A stretch of 64,000 nt of DNA, from NCBI GenBank assembly GCA_904066235.2, contig CAJFCV020000005.1:248001-312000 (forward strand), given 5' to 3'. The notes below the pieces were generated by a model, which was given only the letters and a program-made list of their open reading frames with translations, did not search any database and had not been told where the DNA came from. Shown here one piece after another: positions 35,588 to 46,251 of this stretch. Positions within the stretch are counted from its first letter, which is position 1; each line of letters begins with the position of its first letter. The translations under genes and the position numbers were made by a program. Source of the DNA: Bursaphelenchus xylophilus (taxonomy: Eukaryota > Nematoda > Chromadorea > Rhabditida > Aphelenchoididae).

Positions 35588-37168
35588 ACAAATGGGTAAC
35601 CGTCAACGAAACTGATCTTCTATTCAATTATGCAGTGTATAAAAGAAAAAAAAGCCTGCCGTGATACTTAGAAATCTTTTAAGTGATATCTCTCCACAAT
35701 GCTCTAATGCTTGAAAAAAGTATTCATTTAATAATAATCTAGATAATCGTTGATAGTTTTGAATAAATAACGATATAAATACCCCAGCTTACGTTCGAAA
35801 GTTGCTTGATTTCCGATAATACAGCATAAAAATAGGCCCAACTGTAAGAACACAACTTATTTTAGACGGCTCCGTATGCAAACCGAGTGAAACCGACGAT
35901 TAAACGCTCAGAAAGGTCTCTTAATCCCCACAAGCAGCATTCGCGACCAACAAAACATCAAACCCCTAACGTATGACTTACCTATTTAAAGTGAAACTGG
36001 ACGACGAAGGCCGCAACGACAGCTCGGTCATGTCTGATTCCCGACCTAAACCCGAAAGAATAACAATGAAAAGACGGACTTACGTGACGCAGCAAAGTGT
36101 TTTTCATGGAAATGTGCGACGAGCTCCTCTTGGTTTGACGCCAGAAACGAGCAGGATCTGAAAATGAAACATCAATTCGTATTACACAAGGCAATTCACT
36201 CCTCTTCTCGTATTTTGCTAGGGTCACCAAAAAGTACATACGGATTACTATTCAAAGGATGGGGAATTTGTTAATCAACCTTTCTTCCAAAAAAAGAACC
36301 CAATAATTAGGGAAGAAACCTCGAAATTTGGTCCAAAAAGCGGCAAGAACCATGAAGAAAGCAAATCAGAACAGATATCCCCCCGTGACCTCAAAACTAA
36401 CATTGAAACCGGTCTCTAACAAATACAAACGCTATAAAAACCGCTTGCCTGCATATAAATGAGCCATCGTAATGTTCATGGAGGAAATGGTCGTCCGGCT
36501 GGTCGGTGCTGGCGCCGCATTCAGCACAACGCCAGCGGCCATCGGCTGGCATCCGCTCGGGATCAGCGGATTCACGGGTTTCGCGGATATTCCTTGACGT
36601 CGGACACGTTCTCCTAGCGTGAAACGTCCATTAGATGGAAAAAGAATAAAATTGTTACGGAAGAGAAACAGATGGCCGTTCGGGGAGACACTTGGCGCAT
36701 TTTTTTCGACGACTCCACGAATCGGAAGAAATGTGGCGAGGTGCGCCCTAGATTAGCCGTTTCTTGAAAACGTGTTGAGATACGCTCGGAATTTTAAATA
36801 CCCAGTATTGTAAACGTCAAAAACTACTGATTCTTGCAGTTAATCATTGGACGATGTAAGAGTTTAGAAGCAGTTAAAGATTTTAAAATCCATCTACAGA
36901 TTACCATGGACAGGATAAATTTGTGGAATAAAAGATAAAGATTTCTTTCATTTATTACTCTGTTAAAACTCAAAACCGGCATCAAATAATACACGGTCAG
37001 CGCAATCCACATGCCAGATTGACTATACGAACAGCTCCCATTTTGCTGATTAGCATTTCCCACCGAAACATCACCCAAATTACAAAATTCCCCAGGGGGA
37101 AACGAGTGGTGCATGTTGAATAGAAGACTAAAAGCATTTATTCCGGACCTCCATTCAATTCTAAATAG
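35588..37168. other. Intergenic; GC-rich patch at 36.5 kb
   Basis: Mostly AT-rich. The frame at 35973-36161 (+) has no support. A clearly GC-richer patch at 36440-36625 is listed separately. The frame at 36824-37114 (-) lies in the probable 3' UTR region of the ESCO gene. Confidence 0.5.
36453..36620 (-). other. Possible coding exon with a Cys/His cluster
   Basis: A minus-strand frame after the acceptor-like CACGCTAG at 36615-36622 reads GRWRCAECGASTDQPDDHFL followed by HEHYDGSF, a C-x2-C and His cluster resembling a zinc finger, and the patch is much richer in GC than its surroundings. No partner exon was found, the donor would have to be GC type, and two other frames here are also open. 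Tentative. Confidence 0.25.
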
Positions 37169-38260
37169 TTATTCGTTCACATAACTGACATATCTTTGTG
37201 CGCTATCACCGAAGAAATCTATTGCGAGTTGCTTTTGATCTTCGCTGAAGGCGATTCTTGACCTTGGAACCGGGGTCTCGTAGAAGTTCTCACAAATTTG
37301 ACTGAGGATCCACTTCTCCGTAAGAATAGATTTTAGCGCTGAATGCACCCAAAGGCGATTAAGGCCGATAAATTGTCCCTTGAATTGGCGTTGTTCCGGC
37401 AGAAGTTGGGCATGTTCGAGGCTTTCCAGCACGGCAATCGAACCCACATAGTACTGCGAATCTTGTAAAATTGTGAACATGAAAATCCGTGTGTTAGACG
37501 TCCACAGCGGCACATCATCGCAAAGGCCAAGCGCAGGGTTAACAATCTCCTGAACGGAAAGAAAAGATAAGTATTTTTTCACAGAGCAAGTAGATTTTTC
37601 TGACTGAAACAAACCCTAAACACAATAAACAAACTAACAAGTAAATTTACCTGAATGATATCTTCAGCCTTCTTCACTATGGAGCTTTTAGAGGTCTGAT
37701 CGAACATAAATAATATACCAGGGCGCTGACTGTTAAATTCCCGGTTCTTCACGCTCCTAAATTAAAGATTCAATGAAAACATAGAGGATCTTACGACATC
37801 CAAGATTTATATTGCACTCCCAAGATTTTTACGGCTTTCAAGTCAAACGCTTTGTTGTGATAGGTTTCATGTGCCTTACGATCGACCGCATCGTCCCAGT
37901 TGAACGCCATATCGCACTGAAAAGGGCATAAATGAATTCGGCATGCCTTTCAACATGTTTTCAGACTAAAATAGGCAGAAATTTCAAATTCTTCCATTTA
38001 ATTTCACATACCAACTTCTAAACTCAAAAATTAAACAAATATCAAGCGCTTACCTGTTTGCAATGTTGCAATCCTATCCGCTTCTGGCCGGCGTCGAGAA
38101 CGTACTGATCTTCATCCGTTTTTGGTCGTTTTCCTGGTCGTCGAGCACTCGCGGAGGTTGATCTTGAACATGGTGAAGACAGGGAAGAAGTAGACGGTTT
38201 CACCGAGAAAAAAGAATCTAATGTGGTCTGAATCCCCATCTCAGCACTGCACAACGGCAA
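37169..38260 (-). CDS. ESCO/Eco1 sister-chromatid cohesion acetyltransferase
   Basis: Acetylates the SMC3 subunit of cohesin during S phase to establish cohesion. Exons 38260-38054, 37916-37795, 37756-37651, 37549-37169 sum to 816 nt, 271 aa, a compact family member. Residues 10-17 are QTTLDSFF, a textbook PCNA-interacting (PIP) box. A C2H2-type zinc finger follows (QKRIGLQHCKQCDMAF ... DRKAHETYHNKAF), then the GNAT-type acetyltransferase domain with NRLWVHSALKSIL (the R-I-W-V helix of ESCO) and the C-terminal IAFSEDQKQLAIDFFGD, equivalent to the FSDPTPDGKLFA segment of human ESCO. The long variable N-terminus of vertebrate proteins is absent. Transcribed away from the secreted orphan at 38568. 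Confidence 0.92.
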
Positions 38261-38567
38261 GAAGCAGCTTCCGCTATCGCGCGCAATGTGCGGTAAAATT
38301 CTTTTCCACCTTTTCGCGGCTAGAATTTATTGAATTTGTTGCGAAGTGTCACAAAAAATATTGGGTTTTCGGAGGCACTAGAGAAGTGACGATTTCCACC
38401 GTAATTTTGCGAGATTTTAAATCTTAAAAGACATCTACAACACGTAAGAAATTGGGGAGACAAAAATTTACATAAAATTTTTTCATTCCCCATCTCACCC
38501 CCGAACCGCTCATTTTTCGGTCAAAATCTTCGTTGGTCCGGTTCAGTCGTTCTCGCTGGGCAAGGAA

Positions 38568-39083
38568 ATGAAGGCGACCTGTGTATTGGTGGCTATAATG
38601 GCCGTTATGATGGGATCAAGCTCCGCAATCAAACCGATTCTGCTGACCAAGACCGTACCACCCGCAGGAACAGGGGACTGTCAGCATGTAAGTTTGGCGT
38701 GTTTATACCAAACCTACAGTCCTGTGGAAGTTAGACAACCCCCATTCTAGACCTATCTCACCATCGACAAAAGTAATCTGCACACCTTTTTCCCGGTAAT
38801 GGTGAAGGATAATATAAAAGAGGAAATTGCTGGGACCGTTGGGTCGGTCCAAATCAAAACTGACTTTGGTGCCGTTCTGGCTGAGGCACTTGTCCCGATG
38901 ACCTTCCAACAGAACGACCGATTCGAGCTACAACTCAAGAGACCAAAAACGGATGTTGCAAAGTTAAGCGTTGAGATCATGTACGAGGTCATTGTCGATG
39001 GTCGTTTCTGCACCAAGTATCGCAAAAAGGTCAAACCCGACGGAAGTTCCGGTGAAAGTCCTATTTATTTCTGTACCATCTAA
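38568..39083 (+). CDS. Small secreted protein, unknown family
   Basis: Two exons (38568-38687, 38751-39083) sum to 453 nt, 150 aa. Residues 1-20 are a signal peptide (MKATCVLVAIMAVMMGSSSA). The mature part has only a few Cys (GDCQH, FCTKY, YFCTI at the very end) and alternating beta-like segments (YLTIDKSNLHTFF, VQIKTDFGAVLAEAL, RFELQLKRP), suggesting a small disulphide-linked beta domain. No family recognised. The single 63-nt intron has clean GTAAG and TCTAG borders. Shares its 5' region with ESCO on the opposite strand (about 300 bp between starts). Confidence 0.7.
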
Positions 39084-39450
39084 AATTCGCTGCTTGATAG
39101 AGCGCTCCGAATAAATTACGTTTTATATCATCTACTATAATATACTGTAACAAACAAACCCGGAAAAATGCCCGAAGCTTTATACGAACTTTTGATACAT
39201 AAAAATGAATGAATCTTATAAGAATTTGGCCAAAATTTACCCCTTCAATTGTGTCAAATCTCACCCACTCCCGCCGGAGCCCGGGCGCAGTTCGCCAACT
39301 TCCGATCAAATCGCGCGATTTATTTTCGTGCGTGAAAATGTGTTTCTCTGCACTGCAAAATAAAACTGCGGATTGCAGAGGGGTGGATCTGTTCTCCACC
39401 TGCTCCTTCCAGGCCTCGATCGAATTCAGTTGTAGATATCGACGGTTCTC

Positions 39451-40902
39451 ATGACTGGAATGAATGATTGGCTCTTCGAGATCGGTAATTTGGTTTTATT
39501 CGCTTATTTTTTTGAACATAGGACTAGAAAATACCATGGCCAACACTCTGGAGCTTCTAATTTGTTGATTTGGGCCTACAGCTTTTGTGTATTGCCATTA
39601 TTTCTTGATCCCTTCGTCAACGTCAAGGATAGTATAATTTTTCAATTCAGATGAAGATGTTTTGAATGGAACCGACGGTGATGCGCTCGGTGACGAAGCA
39701 GAGGCATCAACGAGCTCATCGGAGCAAAAGAAGAACGGAAGAGAGGACTTTGGGCAACTGAGTTTACAAGAAATGTCGAAAAAGTCGCTTGTTCCCGATG
39801 TTCACTGCAAAAAAGGTGCGGTTGAAAATGGCAACGCTGAGAGCAGGGGTAATGACATCTTCCTGAAGAATTTTCACTCACTGCTGGTCACTGCAAGAGC
39901 CGAGATTGGAAGATTAAAGAGAAAAAACATTGAACTCGAGCAAAAGTAGGTATTTTTTTGTTTTTTTTTCTGACTTTAGGCGGAATGATGTCGACCGTAA
40001 TTGAAGTATGTGTTTGCAGACTCGTGAAATCGATGGCAATTGAATGTCCCGCCTGCAAGCACCATTTCATTGCCAATGAGCATCGAATTCTCCCGAAATA
40101 CGTCAAAGTTTTGCACGGTGCAAAGAAGATTGAGCTGGATTTTGAAGATCTCAACAAACTCAAAGAATTCTTGAATGTTTCGGGTCTGGATACGGATCAG
40201 AATGGTGTTCCTACTATTCCCGATGACGAACGGAAACCTCAAACCTTGAAGGAAGTCGACAGTAAGCTTCTGAAGAGTGAAAAGGAAACGAAAGATCGGC
40301 GAAGCGAGGAGAGGATGCTCAAAGAGCGTCGTGAACGTGAAATAAATCGAGCCAATGCATCAAGAAAACCGTCAAGGGATTTGACGGCGGATGAGAGGAG
40401 ATGTAGAGAGAGAAGTTCAAGTCCAAGAAGAAGGTCGAAGGAAAGAGTGGAGAGACGAACTGGAGTACATGGACGACTGGAGAAGCGAGTCAACGGCGGA
40501 CGTACAGATATGCGGTCAGTGGACAGGCGCACCGAGAAACGACCAGAAGAGAATGGAAAAAAAGACGAATCTCGCGAAAGACTTCCGGTAGATGACCGTC
40601 CGCAGAAGAGAGCCATACAAAAACAAATCGAAAAGCGAAAAGAAGGTGTGGATTCGCAGAAACGACCAGTTGATGAACGGGCAAGGAAACGGGAGCTAGA
40701 CGAACGTGAGGAACAGCGAAGGATTGACGAAAAACGGTTGCGAGATGAAAGAACTGAGAAACAACCAGTCGATGGCCGAACAGAGAGGCCGAGGATATGT
40801 GCACCCACTAGAACAGACGATAGGCAACGGTCAAAAGACTCTAAAGAGCGCAAAGAAGAACCGGTGGCTAAAAGATCTCGGCCTTCGCATAGTCGATATT
40901 GA
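39451..40902 (+). CDS. Highly charged Arg/Glu/Lys-rich protein with short repeats
   Basis: Exons 39451-39484, 39651-39945 and 40020-40902 sum to 1212 nt, 403 aa. The N-terminal 110 residues are acidic/Ser-rich and end in a coiled-coil-like helix (SLLVTARAEIGRLKRKNIELEQK). A conserved-looking short segment follows, MAIECPACKHHFIANEHRIL, with a CxxC and two His that could bind one metal. From about residue 170 the protein is RS/RE/KR-rich, with an SSSPRRRSKER stretch and imperfect ~20-25-residue repeats on the theme P-V-D-x-R-x-x-K-R (VDRRTEKRP, VDDRPQKRA, VDERARKRE, VDGRTERPR). It resembles nuclear RNA-processing or chromatin scaffolds in composition, but I recognise no family. The model relies on three phase-matching junctions. 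Confidence 0.7.
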
Positions 40903-41308
40903 TTTTGCGAATTTTTTAATTGTTCATTGTTACTTTTAAGTTTTTTTTTAATTTCAAATTTCTTTCGCTTTAGTTCTTGCCGTCTGAATTATGTTTTACG
41001 CAACGTTGTTTTTCCAAAAAAAAGCTGTTTTGAGAGCTCTCTCGCCCCGTAACGAAATAGTCGGGTGGGTAACAGCGGCGTCTGGTAATCGAAAAGTCGC
41101 GGGTTCGAGGCCCCACGAAGGCCGATGATTTTGAAATTAATATCTGTAATCAAGAACTTCGGTTATGAACTACAATGTACGTCATGAGGTCGTTTTGGAC
41201 ATTTTTGTCTTAAGAAAGAGCGTTATTTTACAGGATAAGAAGTTATTTGTATACAAAGAAAATTTTATAAAAAACTTATTAAAATTTTTAAATTAATAAT
41301 GGAAAATT
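40903..41308. other. Intergenic with a tRNA-like fragment
   Basis: Contains GTGGGTAACAGCGGCGTCTG and CGCGGGTTCGAGGCC at 41065-41117, resembling a tRNA D-arm and B-box, but stems do not close. Otherwise AT-rich. Confidence 0.35.
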
Positions 41309-42978
41309 TCAAGGCTTGATTTTTATTCCACCGTTGACTCCGAAACACTCCCCAGTCGCGTAGCTGCACTTATCGCTGGCAACGAACGCAATCATTTCCC
41401 CAACTTCTTCTGGTTTTCCCATTCTTTTCAACGGGATCACATTCGTTACGGCCTGGATTTGAGCCGGCTTGCTACTCATGTGCCGTTGGTGGAAGTAGGT
41501 GTCGGTGAGGCCGGGCGACACGTTGTTGACTCTGATACCGAATGGTGCATACTCAAACGCGGCGTGATGAGTGTAATGCTTCAGCGCGGCCTTACTGATG
41601 GCATACATTGGTGCGAACGGGTTGATTTTGTCTTCAAGCGCAGAGGAGACGTTGATAATATTGCCCTTGGTCTCTTTTAGATGGGGAAGACAAGCTCGCG
41701 AGAGACCAATCACACTAAAATAATTTAAATATAAGATTTGAATGGTTTACACTTTGCTTTTTTAGGGCAAATATAGTTGAGGACCTGATCCAGTGGCAAA
41801 AAACGTACCATTTTGCATCCGGGAAGTATCAAAAATGTGGCGAAATGCTTCCCTCTCCAAGTGAAGAAAAATCCGATTTCCTTCAAAACAATGTTTTCCA
41901 CTTGGAGAGGGAAGCATTTTGCCACATTTTTGATGCTTCCCGGATGCAAAATGGTACGTTTTTTGCCACTGGATTAGGTCCCCCACTGTAGATTTTTCTG
42001 CTGGTAGTCCGCCAAACGGCTATCGCATTTTAAATTTAGTTTGTACAAAATGAAATTCCCAGTCCTGGACGATGTCAAATTGGCATCACATCTTAGCACT
42101 CACCTCTTTACATTCACCTCCATGCAGTAGGTAAAGCAATCCAGGCCATTTGCATCCTTACCATCGTCTTTGCTGCCCGCATTATTCACCAAAACATCGA
42201 TTCTCCCGAACTTTTTTATCGTCTCGTTTGCAATTTTTTCCCAAGTTTTCTCATCTTGGATTGGCCCTCTAATCGACAACGTCTTTCCTGCGTTGGAGAT
42301 TGCTTGAACCTCTTTCTCAGCTTCCTAAAAGAATAAATTTTGAATTGGCAATATCTCTCTGCAGTGACGGACCTGATAGAGTGGCAAAAAACGCACCATT
42401 TTGCATCTGGGAAGCATCAAAAATGTGGCAAAATCCTTCCCTCTCCAAGTGAAAAAACTTAAATCGGAGTTTTTTCACATGGGAAGCATTTTGCCACATT
42501 TTTGATACTTCCCGGATGCAAAATTATACGTTTTTTTGCCACTGGATCACGTCCCTCACTGTAAGAACTCAAATTTTAAAACCGTTCAAATTGAACGGGA
42601 AATTGACTTAGCTCTTCGGTCGAACATAATATATCAGTCCATCGGCAAAATAATGTGTACTTTTTGTCGGAGCAAACTGTCTCGTCTCGTCGCAGAAGCG
42701 CGCCAAAAAATCGAGCCGTGTGCCAAGGCGATGCTGGACGATTTCAAGACGAATCCGCATTATTTTACCGACAGACTGATATTAATCAAATCCAGGATTA
42801 TTTTTGGAATTTGTGATTTTTGGCACAAACTTTGGGGTGTTTTTAAACCTACCTTTAATCTAGTTTCATCCTGCCCATGCAGCACAACATTTGCCCCTTC
42901 TCTGGCGAAGATCTTGGCCGTCTCTCTGCCGATCCCACTGCTTGATCCGGTCACAATAACTACCTTGTTTTTGAACAT
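41309..42978 (-). CDS. Short-chain dehydrogenase/reductase, tandem copy 1
   Basis: Classical SDR, an NAD(P)(H)-dependent oxidoreductase of unknown substrate. Exons 42978-42853, 42324-42104, 41714-41309 sum to 753 nt, 250 aa, the standard length. TGSSSGIG cofactor-binding motif at residues 10-17, NNAG in exon 2 (VLVNNAG), catalytic Ser in INVSSAL and YAISK (YxxxK) in exon 3, then the SPG motif NNVSPGLTDT. Ends GGIKIKP. Intron 1 contains MITE copy 12 and a 146-bp TA-flanked MITE; intron 2 contains MITE copy 11. Exon lengths 126/221/406 are identical in all three tandem paralogs, apart from the N-terminal extension of copy 3. Confidence 0.93.
41776..41988. mobile_element. Palindromic MITE family 1, copy 11
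   Basis: TA-GTTGAGGACCTGATCC ... TTAGGTCCCCCACTG-TA, loop region shortened. Intron 2 of SDR copy 1. Followed by TAGTCCGCCAAACGGCTATC, resembling the outer arm of the 27.8-kb inverted repeat. Confidence 0.88.
42362..42561. mobile_element. Palindromic MITE family 1, copy 12
   Basis: CAGTGACGGACCTGATAG ... CACGTCCCTCACTG-TA, loop deleted. Its left flank (CTTCCTAAAAGAATAAATTT onward) is shared with copy 15 at 46.7 kb. Confidence 0.88.
42634..42779. mobile_element. Short TA-flanked MITE family 5, copy 1
   Basis: TCAGTCCATCGGCAAAATAA start, inverse TTATTTTACCGACAGACTGA end, TA on both sides. 146 bp, in SDR copy 1 intron 1. Open frame across it is not a gene. Confidence 0.82.
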
Positions 42979-43225
42979 TTTCCAACAAACAAATGTTATA
43001 CAAACTTCAAAGGAGCGGCCCCACGGAAAACCTCAAGTCTAAAGAGACAACGACCCGTTTTTATATAAGTGTTTCTATTGGGGAAAAGGTGCGTAGAGTC
43101 TTGGAAGCAGGCGTGATTTGTAGTCTGTGGTGTGTTCAACACATTCTCTTGGTATCTTTAGAACGGAAGTTTATACATAATGGGGCACAAGATATATATG
43201 TATCTTGGAAAATCCGTAGTAGTTA

Positions 43226-43467
43226 CAGTGGGGGACCTGATCCAGTGGCAAAAAACGTACCATTTTGTTTCCGGGAAGTATCAAAAATGTGGCAAAATGC
43301 TTCCCTCTCCAGATGAAAAAACTCCGATTTCAAAAGCGCGCCCGCTCTTTTTGTGAGGAAATATTGCAAAACAAAGTTTTTTCCACTTGGAGAGGGAAGC
43401 ATTTTGCCCCATTTTTGATACTTCCCGAATGCAAAATGGTACGTTTTTTGTAACTGGATCATGTCTG
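43226..43467. mobile_element. Palindromic MITE family 1, copy 13
   Basis: TA-CAGTGGGGGACCTGATCC; right end worn (GGATCATGTCTG-TA). Between SDR copies 1 and 2. Confidence 0.88.
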
Positions 43468-43653
43468 TAAAGAAGCAAGGTTCTGATGAAACTTTGCACA
43501 AATTTTGAGTACATTTTTCAACGAAAGGCTCGCGATTATTGGCTACCATGCGATTTTTACGTCCGACGTTGCTAAAATGCGCCTTTTCGACTGTCTTTTT
43601 TTTGCATTTTTTGACATTTCCCCTCCAATAAAATTGTTTATTCAACGTCATTT

Positions 43654-45048
43654 TTACGGCATAATCAATAACCCTCCATCGGCTCGAACCACCTCTCCAG
43701 TGACATAACTGCACTTGTCGCTGGCCAAAAACACCATGACTTCGGCGATTTCTTCCGGATTCCCCATTCTTTGCAACGGCACCTCTTCCGCATCGGCCTT
43801 GGCTTCAACCGGAGCCGCGGCCGCCCCACGAGAATGGAACTTGGTCTCGATCAAGCCGGGCGCCACACAGTTCACTCGAATCCCGAACGGGGCATATTCG
43901 TACGCGGCATGCCGAGAGTAATGCTCTAGGGCGGCTTTGCTCACCGAGTACATCGGAAGGCCGGGATGAATTTTTCGCGCCAGCGCGGAACTGGTGTTGA
44001 CAACAGTGCCTTTGGTTTTTTTGAGATGAGGAAGACATGCTCTTGTCACTCCGATGACGCTGAAAAGTCATAGATCAAAACAGGCGATAATCAGTTTAGG
44101 AAGTTTTTGTGGGCGGGTCAAAGCAGTACTCATCGATTTTCTTGTCTCTGAGTTGCATAAATGTCCAGTTTTTCTAATTTTAGCGATTACTAACGTTAGT
44201 TTTCTTTACCCCTCAAAATTTGCGTCAAAAAACGAAGAGCCGTAACTTTTATCTATATCTAGATATTATTGATGTACGTACACGTAAAATACCTCAAAAT
44301 AGATTATAAACTATTCCAGGACCCGATTAATCTAATCATATCTACTAAATATGCATTTTACTGGCCGCTGCCTCAAAATATTCAGCCTCCAAAACGAACC
44401 TCTTTACATTCACGTCCATACAGTATTGGAAACATTCTAGGCCATTCGGATCTTTTCCGTCATCACTTATTCCGGCGTTATTCAGCAGAACGTCGATTCT
44501 CCCGAATGTGTCAATCGCACTGCTGACAATTCTATTCCAAGTGCCTTCATCTTGAATCGGCCCTGAGACTGTTACGGTTTTTGCTGACGGATGGTGCTGT
44601 TTGAGTTCGCTTTCGGCTTGCTAAAGTACAGTGGGGGATCTGATCCAGTGGCAAAAAGCTTACCATTTTGCATACGGGAAGTATCAAAAAATGTGGCAAA
44701 ATACCTCCCTCTCCAAGTGAAAAATTCAGATTTCAAAAATGCCCGCTCTTTTGTGAGGGCCCTTCAAAACGAAGTTTATTCGCTTGGAGAGGGAAGCATT
44801 TTGCCACATTTTTGATAATTCCCGGATGCAAAATGGTACGTTTTTTTGCCACTGGATCAGGTCCTTTACTGTAATTTTAGTGATGAAATTTTATCCCTCC
44901 ATGAAAGACATAGTCAGCATACCTGTAGTCTCTCCAAGTTTTGTCCATGCAGCACCACACTGGCTTCCTCCCTCGCAAACAGTCGAGCGGCCACTTTGCC
45001 AATCCCACTGCTCGATCCGGTCACAATCACCACTTTTTTTGAAAACAT
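43654..45048 (-). CDS. Short-chain dehydrogenase/reductase, tandem copy 2
   Basis: Exons 45048-44923, 44620-44400, 44059-43654 sum to 753 nt, 250 aa. TGSSSGIG, LLNNAG, NTSSAL and YSVSK motifs are intact; ends ADGGLLIMP. The SDR tail differs from copies 1 and 3 in EVVRADGG replacing ECFGVNGG/EFFGVNGG. The donor after exon 2 is GTTCGT, a weak site. MITE copy 14 fills most of intron 1 and ends only about 6 nt from the exon 2 acceptor. Substrate unknown; similarity to the other two indicates recent local duplication. Confidence 0.93.
44629..44871. mobile_element. Palindromic MITE family 1, copy 14, next to a splice acceptor
   Basis: TA-CAGTGGGGGATCTGATCC ... GGTCCTTTACTG-TA. On the gene's strand the element is followed by TACTTTAG and the exon, so the intron's 3' end is almost entirely transposon. 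Confidence 0.9.
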
Positions 45049-45254
45049 CTTTTTAGCGTAAAAACACTTTTTCACCCGCTCGTTTTATACTCTCAGACCG
45101 CTCGCACTTTGGGTAAAACGGTAAATAATCGAGGGCGAAAACAACAACAAACTCTCGTTTTTTTCGTCAAAATGTCTACACACATCTGTTTATTTGTCAA
45201 AAAATTTTTTAAAGAAAAAAAGTAATATTTGCAATGAAGAATAAGGTAATTAAA

Positions 45255-46251
45255 TTATGGTTTTATCATGAGTCCACCGTTGACTCCGAAGAATTCCCCA
45301 GTGATGTAGCTGGCCTTGTCACTGGCGACAAACACCATCATAGCCGCCGCTTCTTCCGGCTTTCCCATCCTCTTCAGCGGCACCATCGCGGCCGCCGCTT
45401 TGGCGGCGTCCGGATGCGGATTGGCCCCACGTTCATGGAACGCACTCTCGATGATTCCGGGCGCAACGCAGTTCACGCGAATCCCATCCGCGGCGTATTC
45501 GAAGGCGGCGTGCCGAGCGTAATGCTCTACGGCGGCTTTGCTGATCGCGTACATGGGAATTGCGGGTTGAATTTTGCGGGCCACCCCCGAGCTGGTGATG
45601 ACCACGTTGCCTTTGGTCTTTTTGAGATGGGGAGCGCAAGCTCGTGTCATTCCGATTACACTGGAAAGGGGAAAAATGTATTTGCTGAACCACCAAAGCC
45701 CCTAAAACTCCACTTCAGCCACCATTTTCAGACCCTAGCCTATGTTTAAAGACGACAAATTCGTCAATATCCATACCTTTTTACATTCACATCCATGCAG
45801 AATTGAAGACAGTCGAGACTCCGTGGATCCTTGCCATCGTCGCTGGCTCCAGCATTGTTCAAGAGAACATCGATTCGTCCGAACTTGTCAACAGTGCAGT
45901 TGACAATTCGGTTCCATGTTTTCTCGTCTTGAATCGGGCCGGCAATAGTCATTGTTTTCACACCGGGGAACATCTCTTTTAACTCCCTTTCCACTCCCTG
46001 TAAATGAAGATGAGGATGTGCGAGGTGCGATCTCTGGGTCTCCAAAGATAATTACCCTTCATTTCACCGACCTGCAATCTCTCCTGATTCTGTCCATGCA
46101 ACACAACGGCGGCTCCCTCTTTAGCAAACAACCTGGCCGCCTCCTTGCCAATCCCGCTGCTGGAGCCGGTCACAATCACCACTTTATTCGTGAACATCCT
46201 CTTCTTCGGCGACGCAACCTTCTTCTTGGTCTCCGGCGTCTTCTGGGGCAT
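45255..46251 (-). CDS. Short-chain dehydrogenase/reductase, tandem copy 3
   Basis: Exons 46251-46072, 45997-45777, 45660-45255 sum to 807 nt, 268 aa. TGSSSGIG, LLNNAG, ITSSGV and YAISK motifs intact; ends NGGLMIKP. Starting at 46251 adds an 18-residue Lys/Pro-rich leader (MPQKTPETKKKVASPKKR) before the MFTNKVVIVTG that aligns with the starts of copies 1 and 2; a start at 46197 would give the same 250 residues as the paralogs. Introns are short and free of MITEs, unlike copies 1 and 2. Confidence 0.93.

Noticed and set aside
36824..37114. 96-codon minus-strand frame after the ESCO gene
   Set aside because: Starts right after the ESCO stop, contains a likely poly(A) signal region and no recognisable domain; probably 3' UTR.
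41060..41118. Possible tRNA gene (GTGGGTAACAGCGG ... GGGTTCGAGGCC)
   Set aside because: Acceptor and T stems do not pair properly; kept only as a tRNA-like fragment in the intergenic note.
42536..43042. 168-codon plus-strand frame over SDR copy 1 exon 1
   Set aside because: Covers a MITE and the antisense of the TGSSSGIG exon; no independent support.
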